Shown: positions 15,325 to 23,011 of the stretch, one piece after another
How the letters are laid out: each line of letters opens with the position of its first letter
Position numbering within the stretch: the stretch's first letter is position 1
Origin: Bacteroidota bacterium
GTDB lineage: Bacteria > Bacteroidota > Bacteroidia > Flavobacteriales_F > PHOS-HE28
NCBI GenBank assembly: GCA_018267065.1
Contig: JAFDZG010000167.1
Location: 1 to 35,544, forward strand
Direction: 5' to 3'
DNA length: 35,544 nucleotides
Translations under genes and position numbers: made by a program
Notes under the pieces: generated by a model
What the model was told of the DNA's origin: nothing
The model's database searches: none
What the model saw: the letters and a program-made list of their open reading frames with translations, nothing else

Positions 15325-16197
15325 TCATTGCCTGCCCGTCCTTACATCTACAGCCTCCACCACATAACCCTTGTCCTGCAACAGGTCCAGCACCCCGTCG
15401 TTGCTGGGCAAATGGGCCGCCCCTATGGCGAAAAGAAAGGTGTGCCCGCCCTGCATCAGGCTGTCCATGCGGTGGGCCATCACGGCATTGCGGTCCTTTA
15501 GCAGCAGCTTGCCCATCAGGTCCGGCATGTCGCCCTTGTCCACCATCTTCGCAAGGCGGCCCAGGTCCTGCTCCGCATAAGCATCCAGGAACCGGCCCAT
15601 CATCTTGGTGCCGGAACCGCTGCGCACCATTTGATAAAGCATGTCCGCCTGGTCCTGCAAGGGCATGCCGTCCACTGCGGCCAATTGTTCCTCCATGGTT
15701 TCCAGGCCCATCACCCTCTTGCCCATCTCCTTGGCCTTCGCTTGCAAGTACTGGTCAAGTACCATGGAACTGTCGGCCTGCATGGTTGACTTCGTGAGGA
15801 ACGCCATCAGGAAAAAGGGCTTCATCCGGTCGGCCATCATGGCCATGGGGCCCATTTCCTTTCCGAGCGCCGCGTGTACCCTTCGCAATTCCTTGGGTGT
15901 GTAGAAATCGCCTAATTCCTTGCCCGTGGGCATCATCAGGTCATCAACCATTGTATGGGAAGTGGCCGGGCCGGCGCTGAGGTCCATTTCCCCGGCAAGC
16001 ACATCTTGGCCCTTCAGCACGCCCAGCAATTGCGGCACCTGCCGAAAGGCCCGCGCATCACTGCTGTGTACCGTGCCCACTACGTAACTGGGCTTCAATA
16101 ACCCATGGCCTTCGATCTTCCACAGCAGGGCCTTTGCCGGACTTTGGCACCAGCCCAGCAAGGGCAGCAGGAGGAAACTAAACGTGAAAGGGCGCAC
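15325..16197 (-). CDS. TraB/GumN family protein
   Basis: The 290-residue product has an N-terminal signal peptide (MRPFTFSFLLLPLLGWCQS). The family's two GxxH-type motifs are intact: S-Y-V-V-G-T-V-H-S-S near residue 45 and F-A-I-G-A-A-H-L-P-S-N-D-G-V near the C-terminus, the latter followed by L-L-Q-D-K-G-Y. A central helical region with M-G-L-E-T-M-E-E-Q is also typical. TraB/GumN proteins are related to Tiki-type metalloproteases, but most bacterial members have no assigned substrate. Length is normal. The ATG chosen puts the signal peptide at the very start. A 41-aa membrane ORF lies 37 nt upstream on the same strand and may share its transcript. Confidence 0.9.
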   Translation of the reverse strand: MRPFTFSFLLLPLLGWCQSPAKALLWKIEGHGLLKPSYVVGTVHSSDARAFRQVPQLLGVLKGQDVLAGEMDLSAGPATSHTMVDDLMMPTGKELGDFYTPKELRRVHAALGKEMGPMAMMADRMKPFFLMAFLTKSTMQADSSMVLDQYLQAKAKEMGKRVMGLETMEEQLAAVDGMPLQDQADMLYQMVRSGSGTKMMGRFLDAYAEQDLGRLAKMVDKGDMPDLMGKLLLKDRNAVMAHRMDSLMQGGHTFLFAIGAAHLPSNDGVLDLLQDKGYVVEAVDVRTGRQ

Positions 16198-16234
16198 CGC
16201 ACGAAGGTAGCCACGGAAGCCTGCCCTTAACCGA

Positions 16235-16360
16235 CTACCACGGCATGTAGGCCAGCATCAGCATTACCACGGCCAGCACCGCGCTGATAAGGCCTCCGAG
16301 GAAGATGATCTGGCTGCGGTCGGTGGACCGGTGGCCGAGGTGGGGCTGCGACCGAAACAT
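16235..16360 (-). CDS. Predicted 41-aa single-pass membrane microprotein
   Basis: An ATG at 16358-16360 opens a 41-codon frame. The N-terminus is polar and basic (MFRSQPHLGHRSTDRSQ). One hydrophobic helix of about 23 residues follows (I-I-F-L-G-G-L-I-S-A-V-L-A-V-V-M-L-M-L-A-Y-M) and the protein ends P-W. The clean topology and the tail directly after the helix are typical of genuine small membrane proteins. It lies on the same strand 37 nt before the TraB/GumN start, so cotranscription is likely. Function is unknown. It could still be a chance ORF, because hydrophobic frames arise readily in GC-rich DNA. Confidence 0.5.
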   Translation of the reverse strand: MFRSQPHLGHRSTDRSQIIFLGGLISAVLAVVMLMLAYMPW

Positions 16361-16625
16361 GGGGTTTGGGGGGACTGGAACCAAAAGACGCAGCCTCCTT
16401 TCATGGGTTGCCGCAGTTGTTGAAAAATCTTCCGGCCCCGTTCAGCCGACCCCATTGGGAACACTGGCCAACGGGTTTCCCGCCTTCAACCCAGTCCTGG
16501 TGAAAGTGCCCGGGCCAAGGCATCCGCACCAATGCCCGCCCCGGTGCAAAACCCGGGCAAACGCATCAAAGTCGCTGTATTTACCGGAAACTTGTAGAAG
16601 GAATAGCCATAGGTTCTTGTTGTAA
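16361..16625. other. Non-coding stretch left of the large inverted repeat
   Basis: No frame here is convincing. A plus-strand mini-frame reading Q-N-P-G-K-R-I-K-V-A-V-F-T-G-N-L before a TAG near 16595 and a minus-strand 88-aa frame over 16442-16708 both lack recognisable features. The only structured element nearby is the perfect inverted repeat that begins at 16626. Confidence 0.4.
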
Positions 16626-16706
16626 GGGGCTTCGGCTCCGCTCAGCCCAGTGTGCGCTTTAACGACAATTGAAAAGAGAAACTGGGCTGAGCGGAGCCGA
16701 AGCCCC
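16626..16706. repeat. Perfect 26-bp inverted repeat (GGGGCTTCGGCTCCGCTCAG-type)
   Basis: The left arm, 16626-16651, begins GGGGCTTCGGCTCCGCTCAG and ends CCCAGT. The right arm, 16681-16706, is its exact reverse complement, beginning ACTGGGCTGAGCGGAGCCGA. A 29-nt AT-richer spacer separates them. The arm core resembles the CTTCGACTCCGCTCAG-type words I recall as scattered intergenic hairpins in many environmental bacteria. It could act as a bidirectional terminator between the minus-strand group to the left and mtaB to the right, or be a REP-like or small mobile repeat. No transposase is present. Confidence 0.8.
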
Positions 16707-16817
16707 AACGATGATCACTCACAAGCCGCTTGCAGTAACAGTTCAACAGGGCATGGGTGGCCTACTATTTTGATGCGTTTGCCTTGGGGGCAAAACCAGC
16801 CGCCAAAGCGCGTTGGA

Positions 16818-16825
16818 TAACTTCG
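16818..16825 (+). promoter_or_regulatory. Candidate -7 box upstream of mtaB
   Basis: TAACTTCG at 16818-16825 matches the Bacteroidota -7 consensus TAnnTTTG with one change. The identical word, in the same TAACTTCGCG context, lies upstream of the nitronate-monooxygenase-family gene (28044-28037). It is 39 nt before the mtaB ATG at 16865. No -33 TTG was seen at the usual spacing. Confidence 0.35.
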
Positions 16826-16864
16826 CGCCCTCCCGGAACCGGGTTGCGCCCGGCCCCCCCGTCC

Positions 16865-18250
16865 ATGAGTTCCCCGCTGAAGGCCGCCTTCCACACCTTG
16901 GGCTGCAAGCTCAACTTCGCCGAGACCAGCACATTGGCGCTGGCGCTGGAAGATGCCGGCTTTGCCCGGGTACGCGAGGAGGACCGTCCGGACGTGTTCG
17001 TGCTGAACACGTGCAGCGTAACGGAGAACGCCGACCGCGAATGCCGCCGCCACGTGCGCCGCTTCAGGGCCATCAACCCGGATGCCTTCATAGCCGTGGT
17101 GGGCTGCTATGCCCAGTTGAAACCGGGCGAGATCGTTGCCATTCCCGGCGTGGACCTGGTGCTGGGGACCAACGAGAAATTCAACCTGGCCGCGCACATC
17201 GAACGGTTGGCGGGCCACGGGAAAGGCCCCGGCGAAGTGGTTGCCGGGCCCATCAAGGAAGTAAAACGCTTCATCCCCTCCTACAACATCCCGGACCCCG
17301 GCACGGCGGGGCGGCGCACCCGCACCTTCCTGAAAGTGCAGGACGGCTGCGACTACTTCTGCTCCTTCTGCACCATTCCGCTGGCGCGGGGAAGGAGCCG
17401 CAGCGGCACCATTGCCGAAACGCTGGAAACCGTGCGCGCCATTGCCGCCTCCGGCGTGCGGGAGGTGGTGCTCACCGGCGTGAACACGGGCGACTTCGGG
17501 CGTGGCCACGGCGAAGACTTCCTGCAATTGTTGGAGGCACTGGACCGTGCGGAAGGCATCAAACGCTTCCGCATCAGCAGCATCGAGCCCAACCTGTGCA
17601 GCGATCAGGTGATCGACTTCGTGGCGCAAAGCCAGCGCTTCATGCCCCACTTCCACATGCCGCTGCAAAGCGGCAGCGACGCCATTTTGGAACGCATGCG
17701 GCGCCGCTACGACACCGCGCTTTACGCCGATCGCGTGGCGCACATCCGCAACGTGATGCCCCATGCCTGCATCGGTGCGGACGTCATCACCGGCACGCCG
17801 GGCGAAACGGAGGAAGCATTCCTGCAAACGCACGGCTTCCTCCGCAGCACCCGGCCGGACTACCTGCACGTGTTCACCTACAGCGAACGCGCCAACACCA
17901 CCGCCGTGCGCATGCCCGAAAGCGTGCCCATGGAGGAGCGCCGCCAGCGCACCCGGCAACTGCGCTCGCTCAGCGCCAAGCTGCACCGTGCCTTCCAGCA
18001 ACGGCACCTGGGCACCGTGCGGCCCGTACTGTTTGAATACGGCGACAGCGTGGCCCCCGGCACGCACATCCTCGGCTTCACCGACAACTACCTGCGCGTG
18101 GCACTGCCCTGCGGTGCCGCCATGGCCAACAACGTGGTGCCCGTTTCACTGGACCAGGTCGATGCCGACGGCCACCTCACCGGCTGCATCTCCGCCTTCG
18201 CCCCTTCTTCCGCGATCACTGCACAAACACCGGATCTGCTGATCATCTGA
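16865..18250 (+). CDS. mtaB: tRNA (N6-L-threonylcarbamoyladenosine(37)-C2)-methylthiotransferase MtaB
   Basis: MtaB converts t6A37 to ms2t6A in ANN-decoding tRNAs. It is a radical-SAM enzyme with two iron-sulfur clusters. The 461-residue product has the N-terminal UPF0004 domain with its three cluster cysteines in H-T-L-G-C-K-L-N, V-L-N-T-C-S-V-T and V-V-G-C-Y-A-Q. The radical-SAM motif is D-G-C-D-Y-F-C-S-F-C-T-I-P (CxxxCxxC), followed by G-V-N-T-G-D-F and P-H-F-H-M-P-L-Q-S-G-S-D. The H-T-L-G-C-K-L-N start and V-L-N-T-C-S-V-T separate it from MiaB and RimO. The ATG at 16865 gives the normal N-terminus; the open frame extends 36 codons further upstream but over poor coding sequence. The stop is 10 nt before lgt, so the genes form an operon. 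Confidence 0.95.
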   Translation: MSSPLKAAFHTLGCKLNFAETSTLALALEDAGFARVREEDRPDVFVLNTCSVTENADRECRRHVRRFRAINPDAFIAVVGCYAQLKPGEIVAIPGVDLVLGTNEKFNLAAHIERLAGHGKGPGEVVAGPIKEVKRFIPSYNIPDPGTAGRRTRTFLKVQDGCDYFCSFCTIPLARGRSRSGTIAETLETVRAIAASGVREVVLTGVNTGDFGRGHGEDFLQLLEALDRAEGIKRFRISSIEPNLCSDQVIDFVAQSQRFMPHFHMPLQSGSDAILERMRRRYDTALYADRVAHIRNVMPHACIGADVITGTPGETEEAFLQTHGFLRSTRPDYLHVFTYSERANTTAVRMPESVPMEERRQRTRQLRSLSAKLHRAFQQRHLGTVRPVLFEYGDSVAPGTHILGFTDNYLRVALPCGAAMANNVVPVSLDQVDADGHLTGCISAFAPSSAITAQTPDLLII

Positions 18251-18260
18251 TCGCCAGCCC

Positions 18261-19457
18261 ATGTACCCCACCCTCTACCACGCCCTGCTCGACCTTACCG
18301 GACTGGACTGGCCCGTGCTGAAGTTCCTCAACAGCTTCGGCTTCTTCGTGGCCCTTGCCTTCATGGCCGCCTATTGGACGCTGGTGTTGGAGCTGAAGCG
18401 GAAAGAAGGCATCGGCCTGATAAAGGCCACCACGCGCAAGGTAAAGGTGGGCGAAGGCGCCAAGCCCGCCGAACTGGCCATGCAGGGCCTCACGGGCTTC
18501 ATACTTGGCTGGAAAGGCCTGTACATCCTGCTGCACACGGCGGAAGTAACCGCCGACCCGCCGGGCTTCCTGCTCAGCGGCAAGGGCAACTTCATCGGCG
18601 GCATCGCCTTGGCCGCGCTGTTCGCGTGGCTGCTGTGGCGCGAAAAAGAAAAGAAGAAGCTCAAGGAGCCCAAGGTGGAAACCGTGATCGTGCACCCCGC
18701 ACAGCACGGCGGCAACATCACGCTCACCGCGGCGCTCTGGGGTTTCATCGGCGCCAAAGTGTTCCACTGGCTGGAAAGCCCCAAGGACTTCCTGGACCTG
18801 CTGGCCACGGGAAACCTCCGCGACATCATCAGCGGCCTCACCATGTACGGCGGCCTCATCGTGGCCGGCATCATGGTGGTGCGCTACTTCAAGAAAAACG
18901 GCATGGCCATCCTGCCCAGCATGGATGCCGCCGCACCGGGCCTGATGCTGGCCTACGGCATCGGCCGCCTGGGCTGCCAAGTGGCCGGCGACGGCGATTG
19001 GGGCATCGCCAACACCGCGCCCAAACCCGGCTGGATCCCGCAGTGGCTGTGGAGCTACGATTACCCCAACAACGTGAACGCCGTGCTTGGGCCGCACCGC
19101 GGCGGTTACGTGGGCGAGCCCATCACCAACGGCACCTGCTTCGAGGGCTACTGCACCCACCTGGTGCCGGGCGTCTTCCCCACCCCGCTTTATGAAACCA
19201 TCATGTGCCTGCTGCTCTTCGCGGCGCTTTGGTGGTTGCGCAAGCGCATCGGCCTGCCCGGCGTGCTCTTTTGCGTGTACCTCATCATGAACGGCGTGGA
19301 GCGGTTCCTCATCGAGCACATCCGCGTCAACAACTTCTTTCTTGGCACTTGGACCCAGGCCGAATTGATCAGCCTGGGCCTTGTCATACTCGGCACCGCA
19401 GGCATCCTGTGGCTGCGCAAACGCAACAGCAATGGACAACTTGAAGGAACTCACTGA
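18261..19457 (+). CDS. lgt: Prolipoprotein diacylglyceryl transferase Lgt
   Basis: Lgt transfers diacylglycerol from phosphatidylglycerol to the lipobox cysteine of prolipoproteins in the inner membrane. The 398-residue protein has about seven membrane helices. It shows M-Y-G-G-L-I, the signature region G-I-G-R-L-G-C-Q-V-A-G-D-G-D-W-G, F-P-T-P-L-Y-E and the C-terminal E-R-F-L-I-E-H-I-R-V. Compared with E. coli Lgt (291 aa) it carries a loop insertion with a Lys/Glu-rich stretch near residue 130 and an extra loop after the signature. The signature Asn is Cys and the H-G-G histidine is Tyr. These substitutions look like the usual Bacteroidota form rather than a defect. It overlaps the downstream phosphatase gene by 26 nt. 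Confidence 0.93.
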   Translation: MYPTLYHALLDLTGLDWPVLKFLNSFGFFVALAFMAAYWTLVLELKRKEGIGLIKATTRKVKVGEGAKPAELAMQGLTGFILGWKGLYILLHTAEVTADPPGFLLSGKGNFIGGIALAALFAWLLWREKEKKKLKEPKVETVIVHPAQHGGNITLTAALWGFIGAKVFHWLESPKDFLDLLATGNLRDIISGLTMYGGLIVAGIMVVRYFKKNGMAILPSMDAAAPGLMLAYGIGRLGCQVAGDGDWGIANTAPKPGWIPQWLWSYDYPNNVNAVLGPHRGGYVGEPITNGTCFEGYCTHLVPGVFPTPLYETIMCLLLFAALWWLRKRIGLPGVLFCVYLIMNGVERFLIEHIRVNNFFLGTWTQAELISLGLVILGTAGILWLRKRNSNGQLEGTH

Positions 19458-20235
19458 GCGCGTGGCGCTCCTGAGCCGCGAGATCGCCGGCTTCATCCGC
19501 GCCGAAAGCGCCAAGATCACCGAGGCCAGCGTGGAAAGCAAAAGCCTCAACAACCTGGTGAGCTACGTGGACAAGCAGGCCGAGCAACGCTTCGTGGACG
19601 GCCTGCAGGACCTGTTGCCCCATGCGGGCTTCATCGCCGAGGAAGGCACCGGGGAGCGCGCCGACGGCCTCAACTGGGTGATCGATCCACTGGACGGCAC
19701 CACCAACTTCGTGCATGGCGTGCCCAGCTACTGCACCAGCGTGGCCTTGGTGCAGGGCGGCGACGTACTGCTCGGTGTTGTGCTTGAAGTGACGCGCGAC
19801 GAATGCTTCAGCGCCTGGCAGGGCGGTGGCGCCTTCATGAACGGCGCGCCCATCCGCGTTTCCACGCGCAGTCAATTGCAGGACAGCCTGCTGGCAACGG
19901 GCTTTCCTTACGACGACTTCGGCTTTGAGAGCGAATACATGGACCTGCTGCGCGAACTGATGCACCGCACCCGCGGCATCCGCCGCTTAGGCAGCGCCGC
20001 CGCCGACCTGGCCTACGTGGCCTGCGGCCGCTTCGAAGCGTTTTACGAATACGGCCTCAACAGCTGGGACGTGGCCGCAGGCGTGCTGCTGGTGCGCGAG
20101 GCCGGCGGGCAGGTAAGCGGCTTCCACACCACCAAGGACCCCGTGTTCGATGAAGAGATCGTGGCCAGCAACGCGGCCATACACGATGAACTGCTGGAGG
20201 TGATAGAGCGGAACTGGCAGCGCCAGGACGCATAG
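19432..20235 (+). CDS. Inositol monophosphatase family protein
   Basis: These are Mg-dependent phosphatases of the IMPase/FIG superfamily acting on inositol phosphates, PAP or similar substrates. The 267-residue protein has the metal-binding motifs in order: A-E-E-G-T-G, then W-V-I-D-P-L-D-G-T-T-N-F-V-H-G, and near the C-terminus N-S-W-D-V-A-A-G-V-L-L-V-R-E-A-G-G. All metal-binding acids are present. The ATG at 19432 lies inside the lgt 3' end; an upstream ATG at 19381 would only add residues from the lgt frame. The true substrate (inositol-1-phosphate, or a SuhB- or CysQ-like role) cannot be decided from motifs. It is the third gene of the mtaB-lgt operon. Confidence 0.94.
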   Translation: MDNLKELTERVALLSREIAGFIRAESAKITEASVESKSLNNLVSYVDKQAEQRFVDGLQDLLPHAGFIAEEGTGERADGLNWVIDPLDGTTNFVHGVPSYCTSVALVQGGDVLLGVVLEVTRDECFSAWQGGGAFMNGAPIRVSTRSQLQDSLLATGFPYDDFGFESEYMDLLRELMHRTRGIRRLGSAAADLAYVACGRFEAFYEYGLNSWDVAAGVLLVREAGGQVSGFHTTKDPVFDEEIVASNAAIHDELLEVIERNWQRQDA

Positions 20236-20287
20236 CCGCTTGCGCTGTGCCCGCCCGGTGCTTCCCTGGGTTTGTATCTTGGGTCGT

Positions 20288-20308
20288 CTTTCCATCCGGT
20301 GTGGAAAG
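20288..20308. repeat. Short hairpin upstream of the ECF sigma promoter
   Basis: CTTTCCA (20288-20294) and TGGAAAG (20302-20308) can form a 7-bp stem with a 7-nt loop. It lies 53 nt after the phosphatase stop and just before the putative sigma-factor promoter. There is no U-run after it, so it may be a weak terminator or an operator site. Confidence 0.35.
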
Positions 20309-20316
20309 GCTGTGCC

Positions 20317-20343
20317 GTAACCTTTTTGCTTTTGGGGCGACTA
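20317..20343 (+). promoter_or_regulatory. Candidate ECF-type autoregulatory promoter
   Basis: GTAACC (20317-20322) and CGACTA (20338-20343) are separated by 15 nt and lie 11 nt before the ATG at 20355. The AAC-containing -35 element and CGA/CGTC-like -10 element are the usual pattern for promoters read by ECF sigma factors. It is therefore likely that the sigma factor drives its own gene. A looser housekeeping box, TATCTTGG, lies further upstream at 20275-20282. The leader would be only a few bases. Confidence 0.5.
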
Positions 20344-20354
20344 TCCTGCCGACC

Positions 20355-20903
20355 ATGCCCTTGCCGCCCGATCCCCGCACCGCGTTCATGGAGGCCTACG
20401 CGCCCTGCCACGGGCCCTTTGTGCGCTACTGCTCGGCCTTGGCTTATGGCCGCATGGACGTGCAGGACCTGATGCAGGACGTGCTGCTCAGTGCCTACAG
20501 CCACTTTGCGGAGATCCGGCAACAGGATGACCTGCTGCACTACTTGGTGCGCGCCGCCCGCAACCGCTCCATCAGCTTGTGGCGCAGCAAGCGCGAAAAC
20601 GTTTCACTGACCGAAGCACATGCACGCCGCTTGCAAGCCAAGGGCGCCACGCAGGAGCAAATTGCCGATGCCGACATCCTTTACCGCGCCATGGGCAAGC
20701 TGCCCACGCTGCAGCGGGAAGCCCTGGTGCTCTTTGAGGTCTCCGGGCTGTCCATGGCGGAGATCGCCGCCATCCAGCGCACTTCCGAAGGTACCGCGAA
20801 AACACGCGTGAGCCGTGCACGCACCGCGCTCCGCAACCGCCTCCAAGGGCGCGCAAAACCCCTCGCTGCTTCCCTGCCCCACCTTTTGATCATGCTGCCA
20901 TGA
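20355..20903 (+). CDS. ECF-type RNA polymerase sigma factor
   Basis: The 182-residue protein has sigma region 2 at about residues 10-75 (F-V-R-Y-C-S-A-L-A-Y, D-V-Q-D-L-M-Q-D-V-L-L-S-A-Y and L-V-R-A-A-R-N-R-S-I-S-L-W-R). Region 4 is at about 115-165 (L-P-T-L-Q-R-E-A-L-V-L-F-E-V-S-G-L-S-M-A-E-I-A-A-I, then G-T-A-K-T-R-V-S-R-A-R-T-A-L). Regions 1.1 and 3 are absent, as in ECF sigma-70 members. The ATG at 20355 is chosen because upstream codons are non-coding in character and overlap the candidate promoter. The stop overlaps the next ATG by four bases (ATGA), the usual arrangement for a sigma/anti-sigma pair. Confidence 0.92.
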   Translation: MPLPPDPRTAFMEAYAPCHGPFVRYCSALAYGRMDVQDLMQDVLLSAYSHFAEIRQQDDLLHYLVRAARNRSISLWRSKRENVSLTEAHARRLQAKGATQEQIADADILYRAMGKLPTLQREALVLFEVSGLSMAEIAAIQRTSEGTAKTRVSRARTALRNRLQGRAKPLAASLPHLLIMLP

Positions 20904-22165
20904 CCTCCGGTGCCAACAACATCCTCAGCCCTCAAGGTTCCCTACGCGGCCTGCCCGAGGAACTCTCCTTGGATGACGTGCGGCACTTGGTGCAACGCTT
21001 TCCGTCTGTGCCCCCGGCCGTGCACCGCTGGCACTGGTTCAGCCTGAACAGCCTGCTGGTGGCAGCGGGCGCACTGCTGCTGCTGTTGCTCAGCTTCCTG
21101 CTCACCGCGCCACCTGCCCCCGAAACAATGCCGGGCCCTGCTGTTACGCCTTTGGCACTGAACGAGGCCGCCATGGAGCGTGCCAGGCCAACCGAACGTA
21201 CCGGCACATCCGCGCCCCCGCAAGCCAGAACATCCAGCGATCAACACAGCGAAGGGATCCCGACCCAAAGCATCAGCACAACCGCAACGGCACGGAATGC
21301 CGCGTTGCCCGCAACGCTCTCCACCACCGGTCACGGTCAGGCGCTGGCCCCGCGCAACACCCTTCCGCAGCCAGCCGCTGCTGCACCGCCAACACAAGGC
21401 GGCAGCGATTTCCACGTGGTGGTGTACACCACGGACCGCCGGCTCCGCTATGTTTTTTGCGCCAAGCCGGGAACATTGGCCAAGCCGGGCGTCCACGATG
21501 AGGCCCTGTTGATCCGCACTGAGGTGATCGCCAATGGAAGTTTCACCTGGCGTGCCGCAGGAGGCAAACCGCCCTATCGGTTGGTATCCAGCGTGGAAGC
21601 GGTGGAAGGTACGAACTGCGTTACAGTAAGTGATGCTGATGGCCACGTGGCCGAAGCCTGCGGAGTGATCGAAACCACCAGGGAGGCCGTTACGGTGAAC
21701 TGCAACACCATCGCGCCGGACACCACAGGCAGCCACAGGCATAAGAACATCAGCAATGGTGCATGCCCCACCTGCCCGCAAAAGCCCGCGCCCACCCCGC
21801 ATGATTCCATTGCCCCTCCACCCGATACCACCAAGGTGAAACCGCGCGACCCCGTCCGCGGCCCTTCTCCCGGCCCCGTGGAGGACACAACGCGCACCGG
21901 GCCGCGCCCAGGTCCGCAAACCTACCGGCCGCCCGTAAAGCTGCCGGATGAGCCGCCGCCGGCACCACCGAAACCGGAGCCGCGCAAGGAGCCATTGCCG
22001 AACCTTTGGCCACGCACGCCCAACGATCCAAATCCGCCCTTGCACCGGGATCCGCCCGTGTCCACGCCCAACCGCGTAAGCCCCATGCCATCGGGCGGCA
22101 ACAACAACCCGCCTCCTGCTCCTCCTCCTCCGGCACGCTACGATCCCGGCCCGTTGAAGCGATAA
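20900..22165 (+). CDS. Single-pass membrane protein, probable anti-sigma partner, Pro-rich ectodomain
   Basis: The 421-residue protein has a short cytoplasmic N-terminus (1-47) with an L-S-L-D-D-V-R-H-L-V-Q-R-F helix that could contact the sigma factor. One membrane helix lies at ~49-70, with an extracytoplasmic remainder. Residues ~145-265 include a beta-rich domain with G-S-F-T-W-R-A-A-G-G-K-P-P-Y-R-L and C-V-T-V-S-D-A-D-G-H-V-A-E-A-C-G, reminiscent of the SprB/PKD-like repeats of Bacteroidota surface proteins. From ~285 the tail is extremely Pro-rich (P-P-P-A-P-P-K-P-E-P-R-K-E-P) and probably extended. Overlap with the sigma gene by four bases supports an anti-sigma role, but no zinc-binding anti-sigma motif is visible, so the role rests on context. 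Confidence 0.8.
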   Translation: MTSGANNILSPQGSLRGLPEELSLDDVRHLVQRFPSVPPAVHRWHWFSLNSLLVAAGALLLLLLSFLLTAPPAPETMPGPAVTPLALNEAAMERARPTERTGTSAPPQARTSSDQHSEGIPTQSISTTATARNAALPATLSTTGHGQALAPRNTLPQPAAAAPPTQGGSDFHVVVYTTDRRLRYVFCAKPGTLAKPGVHDEALLIRTEVIANGSFTWRAAGGKPPYRLVSSVEAVEGTNCVTVSDADGHVAEACGVIETTREAVTVNCNTIAPDTTGSHRHKNISNGACPTCPQKPAPTPHDSIAPPPDTTKVKPRDPVRGPSPGPVEDTTRTGPRPGPQTYRPPVKLPDEPPPAPPKPEPRKEPLPNLWPRTPNDPNPPLHRDPPVSTPNRVSPMPSGGNNNPPPAPPPPARYDPGPLKR

Positions 22166-22174
22166 GTTTGGGCG

Positions 22175-22960
22175 ATGCCGCATGCGCCCAAGGAAACCAG
22201 TGAATTGCACAACCTGCTGGAGGAAGCCTACCAGCGCTTTGCCACGCCCGCCTTCATCGCCAACGACCCCATCCAAGTGCCGCGCGCCTTCAGCAACCGC
22301 GAGGATGCCGAGACCATCGGCTTCCTCACCGCCGCCATTGCCTGGGGCCAGCGCAAAACCATCATTGCCAACGCGTGGAGGTTGGTGCGCCTGATGGATG
22401 GGGCCCCGCATGATTTCGTGATGCACGCCTCCCCCAAGGAGCTGCGCCGCACCGAAGACTTCGTGCACCGCACCTTCAACGGCACCGACCTGCAAGGTTT
22501 TAATCGCGGATTGCGGCATGTGTACACCGCGCATGGCAGCATGGAAGCCGCCTTTCTGCCGGAGGAGGCCGATGCATCGCTCCCGACCATGTCGGAAATG
22601 ATCGCGCTGTTCCGCGCGCGATTCTTGGCGCCGCCACACGCATTGCGCACGGAGAAGCACGTGGCCAACCCCGCACGCGGCAGCAACGCCAAGCGCATCA
22701 ACATGTTTCTGCGGTGGATGGTGCGTCCCGCCGATCGCGGCGTGGACCTGGGCCTGTGGAAACGCATACCGCCTGCCGCGCTGCACATGCCGTTGGATGT
22801 GCATTCCGGCCGGGTGGCCCGCGAGCTTGGCCTGCTTCAACGCAATCAGGACGATTGGAAAGCCGTGGAGGAACTCACCTTGGCCTTGCGCCGCTTCGAC
22901 CCCGCCGACCCCGTGAAATACGATATCGCGCTTTTTGGATTGGGGGTGAGCGGCATGTAG
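22175..22960 (+). CDS. TIGR02757 (DUF2400) family protein
   Basis: The 261-residue product matches the uncharacterised TIGR02757 family throughout. Landmarks are D-P-I-Q-V-P-R-A-F near residue 30, E-T-I-G-F-L-T-A-A-I-A-W-G-Q-R-K-T-I-I, G-S-N-A-K-R-I-N-M-F-L-R-W-M-V-R with D-L-G-L-W-K-R-I, and the H-S-G-R-V-A-R-E-L-G-L motif with the final D-P-V-K-Y-D-I-A-L-F-G-L-G. The family is a distant relative of helix-hairpin-helix DNA glycosylases and has no established activity. There is no signal peptide or membrane segment. It starts 9 nt after the preceding stop and converges on guaB across a 216-nt repeat-rich gap. Confidence 0.92.
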   Translation: MPHAPKETSELHNLLEEAYQRFATPAFIANDPIQVPRAFSNREDAETIGFLTAAIAWGQRKTIIANAWRLVRLMDGAPHDFVMHASPKELRRTEDFVHRTFNGTDLQGFNRGLRHVYTAHGSMEAAFLPEEADASLPTMSEMIALFRARFLAPPHALRTEKHVANPARGSNAKRINMFLRWMVRPADRGVDLGLWKRIPPAALHMPLDVHSGRVARELGLLQRNQDDWKAVEELTLALRRFDPADPVKYDIALFGLGVSGM

Positions 22961-22964
22961 TTCG

Positions 22965-23011
22965 TAGTTCGCAGCTGATACTGGGCGGTGTGCGCTGCGC
23001 CCTGCGAACTA
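22965..23011. repeat. 10-bp inverted repeat downstream of the TIGR02757 gene
   Basis: TAGTTCGCAG (22965-22974) and CTGCGAACTA (23002-23011) are exact inverse copies. Within the 27-nt loop GGGCG (22983-22987) can pair with CGCCC near 22998-23002. It lies directly after the stop codon and may terminate or protect the transcript. No U-run follows. Confidence 0.5.

Noticed and set aside
16442-16708. 88-aa minus-strand frame covering the 26-bp inverted repeat.
   Set aside because: It runs through both arms of a perfect inverted repeat, has no domain, and the codon pattern does not resemble the neighbouring genes.
18243-19553. Long minus-strand open frame opposite lgt.
   Set aside because: It is a shadow of lgt, whose membrane helices and signature motif are unambiguous on the plus strand.
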